This document shows, one piece after another, positions 14,986-29,434 of a stretch of 64,000 nucleotides of DNA. A model generated the notes under the pieces. It ran no database searches, was not told the origin of the DNA, and was given only the letters and a program-made list of their open reading frames with translations. Position 1 is the first letter of the stretch. Each line of letters opens with the position of its first letter. Location: positions 19,584,414 to 19,648,413 of the forward strand of contig CP141134.1 in NCBI GenBank assembly GCA_035236585.1, written 5' to 3'. The translations under genes and the position numbers were made by a program. The stretch comes from Warburgia ugandensis. Its lineage: Eukaryota; Streptophyta; Magnoliopsida; Canellales; Canellaceae.

Positions 14986-16496
14986 TATTTATCTCAGAAT
15001 ACTAATTGCTAGGGTGTGTGAATGCATTGGGTACATCCACTTGCTCCTGATAATATCCATTATATGTGAAACATGATGGCCATGAAGTAGTGGAATATTG
15101 TGGGTTAGAATAGGTATATGAACTATCATACTAAGGCTATAGATATGGCGGATATGACTTAATAACTTGCCTAGAAGAAATTAACCTATTCACTAGACTT
15201 TTCATACTATCCAATCAACTATCAATTGCGTTAAACAGATCATGAGTACCCCTTACCTTTGTTGCATACATATTAGGTAATGGCTTAGGAGTGAAATAGT
15301 ATGAGTGGTGGTTTTACATCCCTTGTTTGGTAGATCATTGCACTTAACTTTATATACCACGAAATAAATCATTGTATACAATGAATGAGTTTTTTAATGA
15401 AAAAACATAACTAAATAATGCATCTTAACTAAATGTGACTCCTAACTCTAAATGAGGCACGATCAATCCCTAATAGTCTACTAATGAGATGAATTATCGA
15501 TCTTTGATAATGAGTAGGGTCGTCTACACAACTCCTCCTTTTTTCTAGGCTAGACCATTGCTTACCAGTTAAGTTCTACTCTAAAGTGGTTAATATAATT
15601 CTCATGGAAGGAAGCATTTAAACCTCAAGAATCATCAATGAAAGGTATGGGAAAATCACTTAGATTTTAGATACCTATTATAACCATAATGCTCAGAAGC
15701 CACTAGAGTGATTATAGATTCCTCCTTCTAAAAGGTTCCTCTAAACTTGAAACCTTAAATCTCTTTTTACTTAATTTTAAATTAAAATTCAAGGGTTGGG
15801 ATCACAAACATAAAAGTAATTGATTTAATTACTGAGGTGGGCCAAAGATCTGGTGATGAAATCCAATCAGTATTTTATGAAGGTTCTTGTGGGGCCCTTA
15901 CTACCAATATGTTCCATCCACCACAAAGTAATAAATGTGTAATGCAATACAAGAAAGCAACTTGTTGCAACCTATATGCTATCCATTTAAAGGTTAAATA
16001 GATGCAATCTAATGCAACAACCCTAATAAGATGAATGACCCTAAACTATATGAATTGCTTTACCTATCAATGTGCAAATTATACTAAATGCAATTATACT
16101 AGAAAAGTAAAAGTGAGTGAAGAAGGCTTACAGTGAGATTTCTGATAAAGATCAAGTATGGGCCTCCTTACCCATCACTTTCCCTGGATTAATACAACCC
16201 ATTTAAAATTGAAATAAAGACATTACAAGTTATAATGGGGTTTCACTACAAGTTCACTCAAAAGAAAAAAAAAAAATACTAATCTAAGAAAACAATCAAG
16301 TTTGATGAAGCTTTGGCCCACAGGATCGCCTCTACTCCATTGCCAAATTTCCCTTGCACAAAACAAGTAAGATAGATCAATTTATGATGAATTAGAAAAA
16401 TATACAAATATTATGTAAAAATCCTAAGCTAATGCAACCTACAACTATGACTAAAGATAAACAATCCAAATAAGAATCCAACCACAAATCCATTGC

Positions 16497-16515
16497 GATT
16501 CCTTAGCAATGGTGT
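16497..16515 (-). other. Candidate primer-binding site of element O (tRNA-Asp type, decayed)
   Basis: Immediately inside the 5' LTR the minus strand reads TTTACACCATTGCTAAGGA. This looks like the tRNA-Asp-complementary primer site of Athila/Tat elements after several C-to-T and G-to-A changes. The reading is an inference. Confidence 0.55.
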
Positions 16516-16522
16516 AAAAAAC

Positions 16523-17321
16523 TTGGTGTAGTTTTAAATTACTCTCAAGCTTACAAGTAGTATATTCACACAAGGGTGGTTGATCTTAAGAGGAATCTCA
16601 TAGATTTGCAATGGACTAGATTCTATTTAGATCAATTAACTTCAAACAAAGAGAAAGAGTTGTGATCAAACTAGCAAATTAAAACAAACTAAGAAGGAAA
16701 CATGCATGAAATTATAAACTCCAATTAAAAGAAAATTTCTAAAAATTAAAAATAAATAATGAAATTAGAAACTAATCTAACTAACACTCACTTAACTAAA
16801 GAAAACTAATGTAAAACAAGCATGAATTAATCTAGGAGATATAAACTAAGGAAACTACTAAAATGTAGAAACTTTCTAAAACCAATTTAGGAAACTTTAT
16901 AACACTAAAATAACATGCAAACACAAGTAACCAATGAGATCTAACTAAATTTAACAATAAATTAGAAACATGCAATTGAATGAAAACTACAATTAAAGAG
17001 ACTTTCTAAATTTAACACTTTCTAAATCCTAAAACTTCCTAAACCTGAAACTTTCCTAAAATCAAAATGGAAAATTTCTAAACCTAAATTAGGATGTAAA
17101 AAATGAATTAACTACTACCAAAATAAAATTAAGTAGCTAAACTAAGCAAAAACTAATAAGGAAAGTGAATTAGTACCATGAGTATGCTCCATAGATTGTA
17201 CGCACGGTTCTAAGGTGCAAAAGTGATTAGAATTGATGAATCTAAAATGAACTATCATACAAACTAATTAATGGATTTAATAAACAACATGAAAAACTAA
17301 ATTAGTTCCTAAGGATTTAAC
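16523..17321 (-). repeat. 5' LTR of element O, left piece
   Basis: Matches about 6526-7320 of the 3' LTR. The LTR terminus here is TTGGTGTAG on the plus strand, where TG has become TT. The match stops near 17321 where element A begins and resumes at 37809. Confidence 0.82.
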
Positions 17322-20300
17322 TTGCCAAAGTTTAGGGAAAAAAGGTCATTAACTTGTTAATTTTCTCAATTTTTGTAAAATAGGACAAATAAGGTTGGAT
17401 TGAGTGGGTGAGCCCCACAGGAGTTTATGTCTCCATCAAACATGAATTCAAATAAACTAAAAACTATAAACCTTGTTGAATTGTGTATGCTACTAAGAGT
17501 TTAATGACTTGAAACTCTCCTTTAGATTCTTAGCAATTTTCTTGCAAACTTAACTTAAATTAAAAATTTTATTAAAAATTACAAAAGAAATTTAAAATAT
17601 TGAAATTAGACTACATGAGGTTAATTTTTAGGTTATGTTTGATAAGAGCTTTCTAATGACACTAAGAATGCATGAAACGGAGATTAGGACCCAAAAACCC
17701 AAAAATTTTACAATCGAAGTTAAGGGGGTCCAAATTGATAATGGAACCCTCCCCTTTAACTGTGGTAACCCAGTGAGTCACTTGGAGTGGCTCGACATGC
17801 AGGAGTCAGACTCACCACGTGCAACTTTGCGTCAGCACATTAAGGAATAAAAATAGGGGAAAGGCCATTGCCTGACGACTTTTCCCCATTTCCCCTTCTC
17901 GCCTACCACTACCAACCAACTAGAAAGAAAAAACCTAGCTGATCCTCTTCTCTAACTGCCTACAAAGGACACATGTGACCTGTAATAGTGAAAATCTAGC
18001 CCAATTCAGTGAGAACTATGGAGAAAAGTTGCTAGATCAATGATTCGTCACTAGACGATGACCGACGACAAGTAGGCCATCCACCCCCCTCCTCTCTCTT
18101 TCATTCTTTTCCTTCCCCCTCCTTTCTCTGCTAGCTCCTCCTACGACCGTTACAACTATTACTGTCATCATTTTTTAGTGACAAAAATGGTAAAGACAAT
18201 TGTTGAAATACACAATCAATGGAATGGCATCTAATTAATGATTAGAACTGTTCATTGTTTTATTAAGTGGTTATGAGTAAAACTCCTTTAGTTTCATGAA
18301 GATCCGTGAAGTAGTGATGCCAAAAAATGAGAAAAATAGTAGTTAGGGTAATTTAAAAACCTTGAGAAAATTTGACAAAAACCTTAAATTTACTAGAAAT
18401 TAAGGATGGAAAACACAAAAAAAAAATTAAAATTTAGGTCATTCTGAGCATTCTCATATAAAAATTTATATAAATGGTACTGTCTGTGTTATCGACACGA
18501 CTGAAATTTGGTCACCTTTTTTGGAGAATCCCTAAAAATTGAAAAAATAGAAATTTTTGTGATTTGGATAAATCACCTGATCTTTTAATTCAGAAAGATG
18601 GATCGTTGATCAGGAATCAATTGATCCTTGAATTTTCAATCAGAAACTTAGTAATGTGTAATGAAAAAACTGAGGTCTTAGCAGCTGACCATTAAAAACA
18701 TGATTGAAAAGTAGATCTGTATAAATTGTGACTTCAATTACACATTAGTAATGAATTGTGATAGAAATGAGAGACCAATTATGGACTAGTTAATGCAAGG
18801 TCCAATCTAACCGTCCAAAACACGATTAACTATGACCGAATGTTGGGAAAGGTGATCAGACCATGGATTATGGTTAAAATCATCAATTTGCTAAACAAAT
18901 TACCTTTAATAATGTGAATTGAAACCTTTAGAGTTGAGCACATTGATCTAGATCATCAACTAAAGGCAAATGGTGCTGATTTAAGTAGATAGAGACCAAT
19001 TGGTGTCCTGATCGTCAATCTAGATATGATAGGTTAGATCATTGACATGCCAAGTAGAGATCTTGAAGTAATTATTGTAATTTACATAAAATTTTGAAAT
19101 CTACGTACAACTTCTATTCTCAATCCAAGTTTTGAATACAATTTGAACAGTATTGGTAATTTATTTGTGAGTTGTACTTAGAACTCAAGTAAGAACCCTA
19201 AACCCTTCCTTATCGTTAAATTCTTGTTGATCTGTTCACTTCATAATTAAGATTATGGATATGTAAAACATATAGATTATTATATTGATTTCATGGATGA
19301 TATGAATTGCAATTGCTTATTGAAATTGTCATGTGATATTCTAACTAACCATGCTTAACTATTATGGTGATGTTAATTTTGATAAAATGTGTCAATCCCA
19401 AGATAGTAAGCCTTAAGAGCCACTGGGTAGACTATGATGACGCCTTCCAAGATGGTAAACCTTGAGGGAAAGGGCTACCTGATTGATTGCAACTAAGGTG
19501 AATCCACCCAAGATGGCAAATCCTGAGGAATGGATTGTTGGTTATTGAGCCTCCCAAGATGGTAAACCCTGAGAGGAAGGGTTGCCTGGTTCTTGGGGAT
19601 CATGCTGGAGCCACCTATGATGGTAAACCCTGAGGGATGAGCTATCAACTGTTGAGCCTCCCAAGATGGTAAACCTTGAGAGAAAGGGCAGCCTGATCCT
19701 TCGGGATCTTGATAGAGCCACTCAAGAAGGTAAATCCTAAGGGATGAGCTATCAGACATTGAATCTCCCAAGATAGTAAACCTTAAGAGAAAGGGCTGCC
19801 TAGTTGATTGTGACTATGATAGAGCCACCCAAGATGGTTAATCTTGAGGGAACCTGACATTGGCACTGCACAAGATGGCAAACCTTAATGGAAAGTACTA
19901 CCTAGTTCTTTAGAACCATGGTGCAGCCACCCAAGATGGTAAATCCTGAGGGTCTGGTTGCCTTATGTTTGATACTCATAATGGGTCACCCAAGATGTAA
20001 ACCTTGAGGGGGATGACCACTTGATCAGTGTGATGATATAATATTTACTTATTATGGCAGAGGGAATAATCAAATGAAATGTACTCTTGCATGGTTTATT
20101 TGTATGCTATGATTATTGCTTTATATTTTGAATTTGAAATAAACTATATTTCTATACCGATACCAGTATGTTATATATAATAATACATGCTAGTTATTTT
20201 GTTGTTTATTAATTAAAAATGGAAATGAGTATTCCATGGTTGGATATGAATGTGGAGTTAAGTTATGCTCATCAAGAATAGTAGGATATGCATGGATTTA

Positions 20301-20886
20301 GTTCTTTTTCCTTACTAGGCTTCATAGCTCATATTATTATTCTTTAGGTACCATCAAGCAGACAAGGGAAGGCTCTTGATGGAAATGAATGGAGCATGAG
20401 TGTAGTTGATGTTATCATATTATATGTTGTATATGAATGTGTGGTACTGAGCATAAGTTGTACTATATGATCTAATGATTAACCCTATGCATATATTTCT
20501 AACATTTTATACATTTTTATGTTGATTATGTGTGCATGGATTCAGTTAGAACTTCAAGTTAGCAAGCAGGATTTTTAGTAAATTTACTATGGTGAATTGT
20601 GTGGAGACTAAGTCTCCTATAAACATTTAAAACTGTTATAGTATTTATCAAGTGAACTGCATCACATGCGTTAAATGCTTAGGTTCGAAAAATAGGGGAG
20701 ACTTTGAATTTTTGTAGAATTACATGTTTAAAATTCAACCATTTACATCACGACTTGCACTAGACAAGAACATCTAGCTTTATTGATACTTCCACTGTGA
20801 TATAAGAAAAAGGCCATGTAGGCTCCCCTTGAGCCAATAACTATGTTTGATTACGTTATACCATGGCCTTGTGGTTTGGGACCACA
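17322..20886 (+). repeat. 5' LTR of element A (start truncated)
   Basis: Matches the 3' LTR from about its 10th-20th base onward; the expected TGTCACACCC start is missing. It ends GGGACCACA, just before the primer site. It contains the minisatellite at 19400-20005. About 3,565 bp. Confidence 0.85.
19400..20005. repeat. Minisatellite in 5' LTR of element A
   Basis: About 12 copies of a core like CCAAGATGGTAAACCCTGAGG with spacings alternating near 45 and 62 bp, giving a composite unit of about 107 bp. Flanking units carry AAAGGGCTGCCTGGTT or GAGCCACCC. The same array occurs in the 3' LTR. It creates a meaningless minus-strand frame at 19493-19771. Confidence 0.88.
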
Positions 20887-20892
20887 ATAGCT

Positions 20893-20904
20893 TGGTATCA
20901 GAGC
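20893..20904 (+). other. Primer-binding site of element A (initiator tRNA-Met)
   Basis: TGGTATCAGAGC lies 6 bp after the 5' LTR end. It is the standard 12-base complement of plant initiator tRNA-Met used to prime minus-strand synthesis, and it is intact here. Confidence 0.93.
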
Positions 20905-21068
20905 TAGTCAGTAGGTCACTTGGGAAGAACTTGTTTTATAATTGCCTTTGATATATGAATGTATTTACTTGGTGTCTTCTCAAATACCTTTGTTGACTAT
21001 TACTTATTGTCAGCTTGTTTGATATGTGACTAACTCTTATCATTTGACATTTTTTTTAAAGATACAGT

Positions 21069-23027
21069 TGTTAAGAGTTTAATTTTGGCCAAAATACCCC
21101 TAATTTAGCATTCAATTAGATCATCTAATGGATCAAATTTGTAATTTTTAGCTTGATTTTGAATATATCTCTAATTGATCATCAAATCATTAATTTATTA
21201 AAATCAATAGTTAGATGATCATTATAGCTTATCAGATGCTCAATGTATGGTTTATATGACTCTAATTTAGTCTTTTATTTTGTAGATTAACCAAAAGAGG
21301 CATGGATGGCTCAGATTGAATTTCAATAGTGCAAATTATCTTAAAGGGCAATAAAGAAAGCTGAGATAGTTTCCTAATTGGGAATCAAACTACAAAGGAA
21401 AGCATGCTAAGATGGAAAATGGAAAGCTGCAATAAAAGAAAGGAGAGTGGAGAAGTTTCCCAAGTAAAGAGGGAACCAAATTAGAAGAAAAAAATTTATA
21501 AGAGAAAAGAGGCAACTGTAGGACTCTTCTATCACCCCCCTTCCCTTCTTCCTCCTCCTCCTCCTCCTCTCTCTCTCTCTTGACCATACTAAGTAGATTG
21601 CACCCCTGTTTCTCTCCCTTCTTCTCTTCCATGTTTCCCTTATTTCTCTCTCACCCTCTATTGTTTGTTCTTCACACCCCCACCTCCCTCTCTCTCCTAC
21701 TACGCCCCCCCTTCCACTTGTTGTCCTTTGTTCTCCTACTCCCACTTCTCTCACTCCCAATCTGTTCTCTCTCAATTATCTCCTTCTCTTTCTTTTGTTC
21801 TCATCCCCATATCCATCTCTCTATTCTCTCCAGTCCATCACACCTTCCTTTCTCTCTTGTCTCCCCCACCTCCATGCCTCACTCTCTCTCTTTCATCTCT
21901 CTGCTACCATCTCCCTCTAATGCACAACACATCCTCTATAAACCAGACTGGCATCGTTCCTATGCTCCATCAGCAATGCTGCCTATATTTTCGTCTATTC
22001 ACCCCCTCACTACTTCCAATGACCATCACTGGCCTACCCCACTGGTTCTTTGCCTAGTTCATCACCGCCTAAAGCGGGATTACACAGGCCACTCCCAGCT
22101 TCCTCTCTGGCCAACACCCAAGTGCTCCTCTCCTTTGCTTTGGAACACATCGTGCCCAACAATGGTCACCATTGTTTGCCATCTCTAATCTGCACCCCAT
22201 CTTGAGTATCGCCTAGTCACTGGCTACCTCTTCTTCCACCACTCAACTGCCATGCCCCAGCCCCCCCTCTCCTATTCCATCTCTCTTCTCCTCCTCCTTC
22301 GGCTCCCTCCTTCGTCGGGTTTCCCCTTTTTGTTTGTTTTTTTCATTTTAATAAGAATTTTGTTTTAATTCCAATCTTGCCCATTGCACTTAATTAAAAT
22401 TCCATCTCAGCCCCCTTTTTTAATTACTTCTGTATCCTTGTATATTTCACTTGTCAGTGATCTTCATTCTGTTATCCAGGAATTGCCCAATCCAAGTCAA
22501 ATTAGGTAAGGTTTAACTTAATCAATGGGTTAGACATAAACAATAAAAAACTCTCAATTTCTCCTATGTTTCTTTTCTGATTTTCAATTAAATTTTAGAT
22601 TTCATTCTTAGGGCATCCCTGAACTTAATTAACATCTCTGATCTTTAATTTAAAATCTAGAAAGTGATCTAGGCCGTTCAAATTCCAAAATGACCATTGA
22701 CTCTAGATCTTTAAGATTTTGAGGAATCTAACAAATCAACAGTTAGATCTTTAATCAAGGACATGATGAAGACGTTGATGAAGGCTAATCAACTCTTAGA
22801 AAACCAAATTTGAAGAAATTGATGATAAGAAGTCTTAAATTTTTGTATTTTTGGATTAGACCTCTGTAATTTCATTGATTAAACACATTTCAAGTCTGAT
22901 TGCATTTTCTATTAATTTTTATTTCAATTTTTGAATAATTAAATTTTGTTAAAACTTCAAATTCTTAATGTGAGTCCCTGTGGGATTGACCTGTACTTGT
23001 GCATGCTATACCACAATAGCCCGTGCA
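21069..23027 (+). repeat. 5' LTR of element I
   Basis: 1,959 bp. Matches the 3' LTR end to end, apart from the microsatellite blocks and duplications found only in the latter. The C/T-rich part (21540-22320) yields the 202-residue frame at 21580-22188, which is compositionally biased, has no domain, and is interpreted as LTR sequence. Confidence 0.85.
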
Positions 23028-24345
23028 ATGGAGCTTTTATAAAATTTAATTAAAAAATTTAAAATCTAAAAAAATAATTTTTTTTTTAAGGAATTGCATA
23101 ATTTTAGTATTTTTAGGTGATTTTTTAAAAATATTAGCGCATAATCACCTTGTTTCTTGAATTTGGTACTTATTTCTATTTTTCTTTTTCGAAAAAATTG
23201 AAAAGTGGAGGAAATTGACAACTAGATCTTCATCAAAATAGACATTTCCCTTCTTTCCTAGATTAGAATTTTCTTTTTATTTTGAGTGAATCATGTAGTG
23301 AGGCCCTTTGTAATTTGTAATTTCCATTTTAATTTTTAAAGGATTGTATAATACAGAGCAAGTGTGGGATAAGGTGGCCCACACTTGATCTTCATAAAAA
23401 ATCCCATTATAAGTAACCCTCACTCCTTTTATTTTCTAGATCAGGGTTTGTATTTAAGATAATCTTGTATTGTTTGGTATAATAATTGCATATAAAAAGC
23501 ATATTTGATAATTGCTTCATTTTTAGGGTTTTGCATTAGTTTACTGTTTTAATTGCATTATTAGGATACATTTAATGCTTGAAGGGTAGATTTCATCATC
23601 ACTCTTAGGCCCACCTAAGATAATCACCTCAAGTGCATAACTCTACCTTTTGAATTAATCTAAAATTAATTAGAAGAGACCTATAGGGCCATCACATGTT
23701 CGTAGGACTCTCTTACTAAGATGTGATCTATTGTCACTCTAGTGGCTTTTGAGCACTGTGGTTATAGTGGGTGTCTTAAAATCCAAGTGAATTTTCCACG
23801 CCTTCTGTTGATGTTTGTGAGGTCTAAATGCTTCCTTACATGAGGATTGTATTAATCACCTTGCGCAGAATCTAACTTGTAAACAATAATCAAATCTAAA
23901 GAAGAGGATAAACGCTAGATTAGGCTAATTTAAAAGCATTGTCCCCGCACAAACTCAAGAATGTCAAAATATTGTTACTTATTAGCCTTAAGGATTATAT
24001 TGTGCCCTTTGTTTGTACATTATTCTAGGAAGTTAGGTTGCATCATGAGGTTAGTTTTTTCTCTTAAAAAAAAAAAAAAACACCTCAACGTTGTACAGAA
24101 CGATTTGTTTCTTTGTATACGAAGTTGAGAACAAAAGCCTATCAAGAAGGGGATATATTTCATAGATGCATAGATGGATAGGTTGGATATTATCGAAAGT
24201 CAATTGCTTAGGATAATAGCTTCTAGGCAAGCTACACCACAACCTCAATACCATAATGACTATACCTATTCTGAGCATCCCTATTCTGCTCATTCATGGT
24301 TCCCATCAAGCTCCACATATAATAGTTATTATTAGGAGCCAATAG

Positions 24346-25042
24346 ATGTACCTAATGTATTCATATGACCTAGCAATTTTTATCCTGAGACAAATTACCA
24401 AGATTATAATGGATGGGCTAGCCATCACGAACAACCATTGTCTTATGATTACCAATATAAGGAAGAACCACAATGGTTCTGCCCTGATCAACACTACCGT
24501 GATTATTCAGAATATCAGGCTCAACCACCATGTGTTCAACCTGCTCAGTCCTTTTTGAGTACCCCAATGCCACAACAATACCAACCCTATGAGTCATTTC
24601 CTCTACAACATGAAGAACCGCCATTAAAAGAGCAACAATTTTTGAGAGAATAGAACGAGTCATAGCTGCCAACGAAAAGGAAATGAGACAAGAGATGGAG
24701 AAATGGGTAAAGGAAATAAAACTAATATGGGAAAATGCTGAAATAAACATTAATGAAATTACAAAAAAGACTAAGGAAATGAGACAAAATAAGGATAATG
24801 AGGAGCCACTTATTCCTGATAATAGGACGAAAATTTCTTATGATCCTTTTGAGCCACAAGGTCCACAACCATCCTTAGAAACTTCCAACTCAGATCTACT
24901 CAAACCATGTCTTGCTCCTTATGATTATGATGAAGAGACTTCCATTGATGGAAAAAATAAAGCTTCAGAAACATCCAACCCAAAACCTCCTACTCATTTT
25001 TATGACTTTGATGATGACACACCTATTGGGGAGGTGAATTAG
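24346..25042 (+). pseudogene. Gag-like remnant of element I
   Basis: Two in-register pieces: 24438-24653 (rich in Gln, Tyr and Pro, for example QPPCVQPAQSFL) and 24683-25042 (119 residues: a charged, probably helical start with EINITKKTKEM-like spacing, then an acidic tail with YDFDDD-like stretches), separated by a stop near 24651. The region downstream to about 25420 also reads in pieces. The homologous segment in element O is likewise broken. I recognise no catalytic motif, so a structural gag-type role is an inference from position. Confidence 0.5.
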
Positions 25043-25824
25043 TTCTTAGATACTGTGCCTTTGATGGACACTTCTCAATGGTAAACTAGAGTAGAACTCA
25101 CTACAAAGCCTGATATTCCAATTAAGCCTTATAATATAGAAGATGTACCTGATTGGGACCTATAGACCTTATTTAAACAATCATTAACTAGTAATTTAGG
25201 TCAATCTAAAATCTTGCATGTGCTAGAAGAACAGGAAGAGAAAAAGTCCATTGGTGTACTAGCCCTACATCAACCAACTCTTAGGTACACATCAAAAGAT
25301 AACTAGGGTTTAAGTCAAACTTTGTCCCCACCTCTAGTAATATAAGAACAACCTTTTAGGGACAGGCAGAGTCAGCTTATATCCTTATTTCAAGATTAGG
25401 GAAATGGAAGAAAAGTTAACTTGAATATAATGGTCATTTTTATCCCTCAATTTGGTCAAGAAAAGGACCATTTATCTCTAAATGGTCCAACAAAATGCAC
25501 TATAGTACACAAAGTCATTATGTTACCATCACCTCAATTTTCAAGGTAGAGGAATTATATTGACTATAGTGAAATTTTGAAGATGGGGATCATCAATATG
25601 ATTCCCCACAATTAAAAATTGTGGTGATTTTCGTTGTTTTAATGCTACCACCACTAACAATTTTAGGGTTAAGGCAATATATAGATTATTACGAGATTCT
25701 AAAGTGGCATGAGAAATCTTGCCATTTCATTTTAGGGTTAGGATTAGAACAAATAAGCTGACCTAATTAGCTCTAGGTTTAGAAAGTTAGGTTAGGTAAT
25801 GTTTGGCTGAAGATGATAAACTTA

Positions 25825-25940
25825 GTGCTTACTAGGAGGCAACCTAGGGTTTTAGAGTCTACATCACTCAATTTTCATATAGATCCTCTGTTTTCCAAAC
25901 ATTGAGGACAATGTTTCGTATAGGTCGGGGGGTGTAGATG
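25825..25940 (+). other. Conserved non-coding block of element I
   Basis: GGAGGCAACCTAGGG, then CATTGAGGACAATGTTT, then GGTCGGGGGGTGTAGATG, in the same order as in element O (minus strand, 10935-11060). The G-run resembles an internal polypurine tract. Confidence 0.55.
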
Positions 25941-27264
25941 CATAGAGGAATTTTGAATTTTCTTAAGTTTTCTTTTGAAAAAAAAAAGTTGAAAAAAAAG
26001 AAGCAAAAATGGTTTTTAAAGAAGAGTTCCCTTACTATGATGAGAACTAGATGTTCAAAATTTAATAATTTCAAGGTTTTCACCTCTTAATAAGAATGCA
26101 TATGATTAATTTTCCACATTATCCATATGTTGAAGCATTTTATGAAAGTTAATTCTTGAAAACCATTTACATATAGCACATAATCAAGACTAATAGAGAT
26201 ATAAAGCCTACCCAGTATATCATACCACTAGTTGGCCCCTTTAAGCATATTATTAAGCCTTTTCTTTCTTAACCCCATTTACCTTAACCCAAAATAAGCC
26301 AGTAAAATAAATATCCATTACCCATTGTCAAAATGAGTAGAGTTAGTAGAAAAAGTTCAAAAATAGGACAAAAAGTTAAAGAAGTGAGAAAAATGAGTAG
26401 TCTTTTTTCAAAAGAAGCCAAAGAAAAAGAAGTGAAAAAAAATTTGAAATTGAAAGAGAAAGACAAAAATCTGAAAGAGCGATTCACTTCAAGTACAACC
26501 CAAAAGAAAAGTTGTCCTAGTAGATAGTCATTGAAGACTTCTACTCAATTTTGAACCTTTGAAATCCTTATATCTTTTTTTTCTAAACCTATCTTAAGCC
26601 TATGTTTTATCCTAGTAAAGACCAATTGATCTTAGGTGGAACATAACCTTAAAGAGGAGATAAAAAAAAGGAATTAAGGTAAAAGATCTCTAATATTCTT
26701 GGTGATAACATCCACTCTTAGGGATCATTTCCCTTTGTCTCATGAGTATTCAAAAGATTTATGTGAACCATTAGCTTGTTGGATTCAATCACAGAATCAG
26801 AGAAATATGTTTAAACCCCTTATCTGAGAGTTTCATTTCTGAGCATATACCTATGAGGATTTGAGGTCAAGACATATTTTCAATGGAATTTAAACATATC
26901 CAGTTAAAAGTTAAGATTTATGTGGCTGTACACACACACTTCGAGAAATAACTCAAATAAAATGTCTTTAATATGTGTATGATGAGTAAATTGTCAAATC
27001 TTCTCTATTAGGTTATGAAAAATCAGTGAATTGCTAAAGAATGAGGATTTTCTAAGATAAAATAGGGCACTCAACCTTCATGAATTTTGTGGGTATATTT
27101 ACTGCAAACCCTCATGAGGCTAAACTCATTCACTAGGGGTTCAAGGGCTTGTTGCATGTGCTAAATGCAATCGTGAGTATCTACAAAAGTGGCACATTGT
27201 AGTAGTTTTTGTAAAATGATTTTTTGTATGTTTTTCTCGAGACTAGCAAAATGCTGGTTGGGGG
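25941..27264 (+). other. 3' untranslated internal region of element I
   Basis: AT-rich with no gene. It matches 9361-10930 of element O in inverted orientation (for example the TGAGGCTAAACTCATTCACTAGGG block near 27117 versus 9500) and ends at the GGTTGGGGG purine run. The frames at 26284-26487 and 26333-26527 overlap in opposite directions and are low-complexity. Confidence 0.6.
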
Positions 27265-27688
27265 TGATAAGATTTTAATTTTGGCCAAAATACCCCTAAT
27301 TTAGCATTAAATTAGATCATCTAACCGATCAAATTTGTAATTTTTAGCTTGATTTTGAATATAGCTCTAATTAGATGATCATTAGAGCTTATCAGATGCT
27401 TAATGTATGGTTTAGATGACTCCAATTTAGTCTTTTATTTTGCAGACTAACCAAAAGTGGTATGGATAGCTCAGATTGAATTTCAAGAGTGCAGATTATC
27501 TTAAAGGGCAATAAAGAAAGTTGGGATAGTTTCCTAATCGGGAATTAAACTACAAAGGAAAGCATGCTAAGATGGAAAATGGAAAGTTGCAACAAAAGAA
27601 AGGAGAGTGGGGAAGTTTCCAAAGTAAAGGGGGAGCCAAATTAGAAGAAACAAATTTATAAGATAAAAGAGGCAACCATAGGACTCCT

Positions 27689-28583
<895 letters not shown>

Positions 28584-29434
28584 CCCCCTACTTCCACTTC
28601 TCTCACTCCTAATCTGCTCTCTCTCTCCAATCCATCACACCTTCTCCTTTCTCTCTCATCTCCCCCACCTCTTTATCTTACTCTCTCTCCCTCATCTCTC
28701 TGTCACCATCTATCTTAACACACAACACCTCCTCTGTAAACCAAACCGTCATCATTCCTATGCTCCACTAGCAACTCTACCTATGTTTGTGTCTGGTCAC
28801 CCGCTCGCTACTCCCACTGACCATCACCGACCTACCCCATTGGTCCTCTATCCAGTTCGTCACCACTTGAAGTGGGATCGCACCAGCCACTCCCAGCTTC
28901 CTCTCTAGACAACACCCACCTGCTCCTCTCCTTTGCTTTGGAACACATCATGCCCAACGCCAGTCACCATTGTTTGCCATCTCCAATCCTCACCTTAACT
29001 TGAGCAAGATCACCTAATCACTGGCCGCCTCTTCTTCCACCACTTGATGGCCATGCCCCTGCCCCCCTCTCCCATTCCCCCTCTGTTCTCCTCCTCCTCT
29101 GTCAGGTTTCACCTTTCTGTTTGTTTGTTTTTTTTTTTTAGTAAGAATTTTGGTTTAATGCCAATCTTACCCATTGCACTTAATTGAAATTCCATCTTAG
29201 TCCCTTTTTCAGTTACTTCTTTGTCCCTGTCTATTCCAGTTTTGAGTTATCTTTATTTTTTTATCTAGGAATTGCCCAATTTGAGTTAGCTCAATTAAAG
29301 TTTAACCTAATCAACGAGTTAGCCTTAAACAAACTCTCAATTTCTCCTATGTTTCTTTTCTGATTTTCAATTAAATTTTAGATTTCATTCATAGGACATC
29401 CCTAAACTTAATTAACATCTTTGATCTTTAATCT

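Larger units (their letters stand above)
9361..16522 (-). other. Internal region of element O
   Basis: Apart from the solo LTR at 12015-14704, this matches in inverted orientation the internal region of element I (23028-27264). Shared landmarks include a gag-like block, a block reading GGAGGCAACCTAGG (minus strand, near 11040-11055), and the GTTGGGGG motif near 10945-10955. No protease, reverse transcriptase, RNase H or integrase motif was found, which fits a non-autonomous Tat-type element. Confidence 0.65.

Noticed and set aside
19493..19771. 92-residue minus-strand frame
   Set aside because: Produced by the minisatellite in the LTR of element A; the repeat period keeps the frame open by chance.
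19390..20010. CRISPR-like array of regularly spaced repeats
   Set aside because: Plant LTR context, degenerate repeats with two alternating spacings, spacers that are themselves repeated, and an identical array in the partner LTR.
21580..22188. 202-residue Ser/Pro/His-rich plus-strand frame
   Set aside because: It lies in the C/T-rich part of the 5' LTR of element I, and the matching 3' LTR segment is disrupted.
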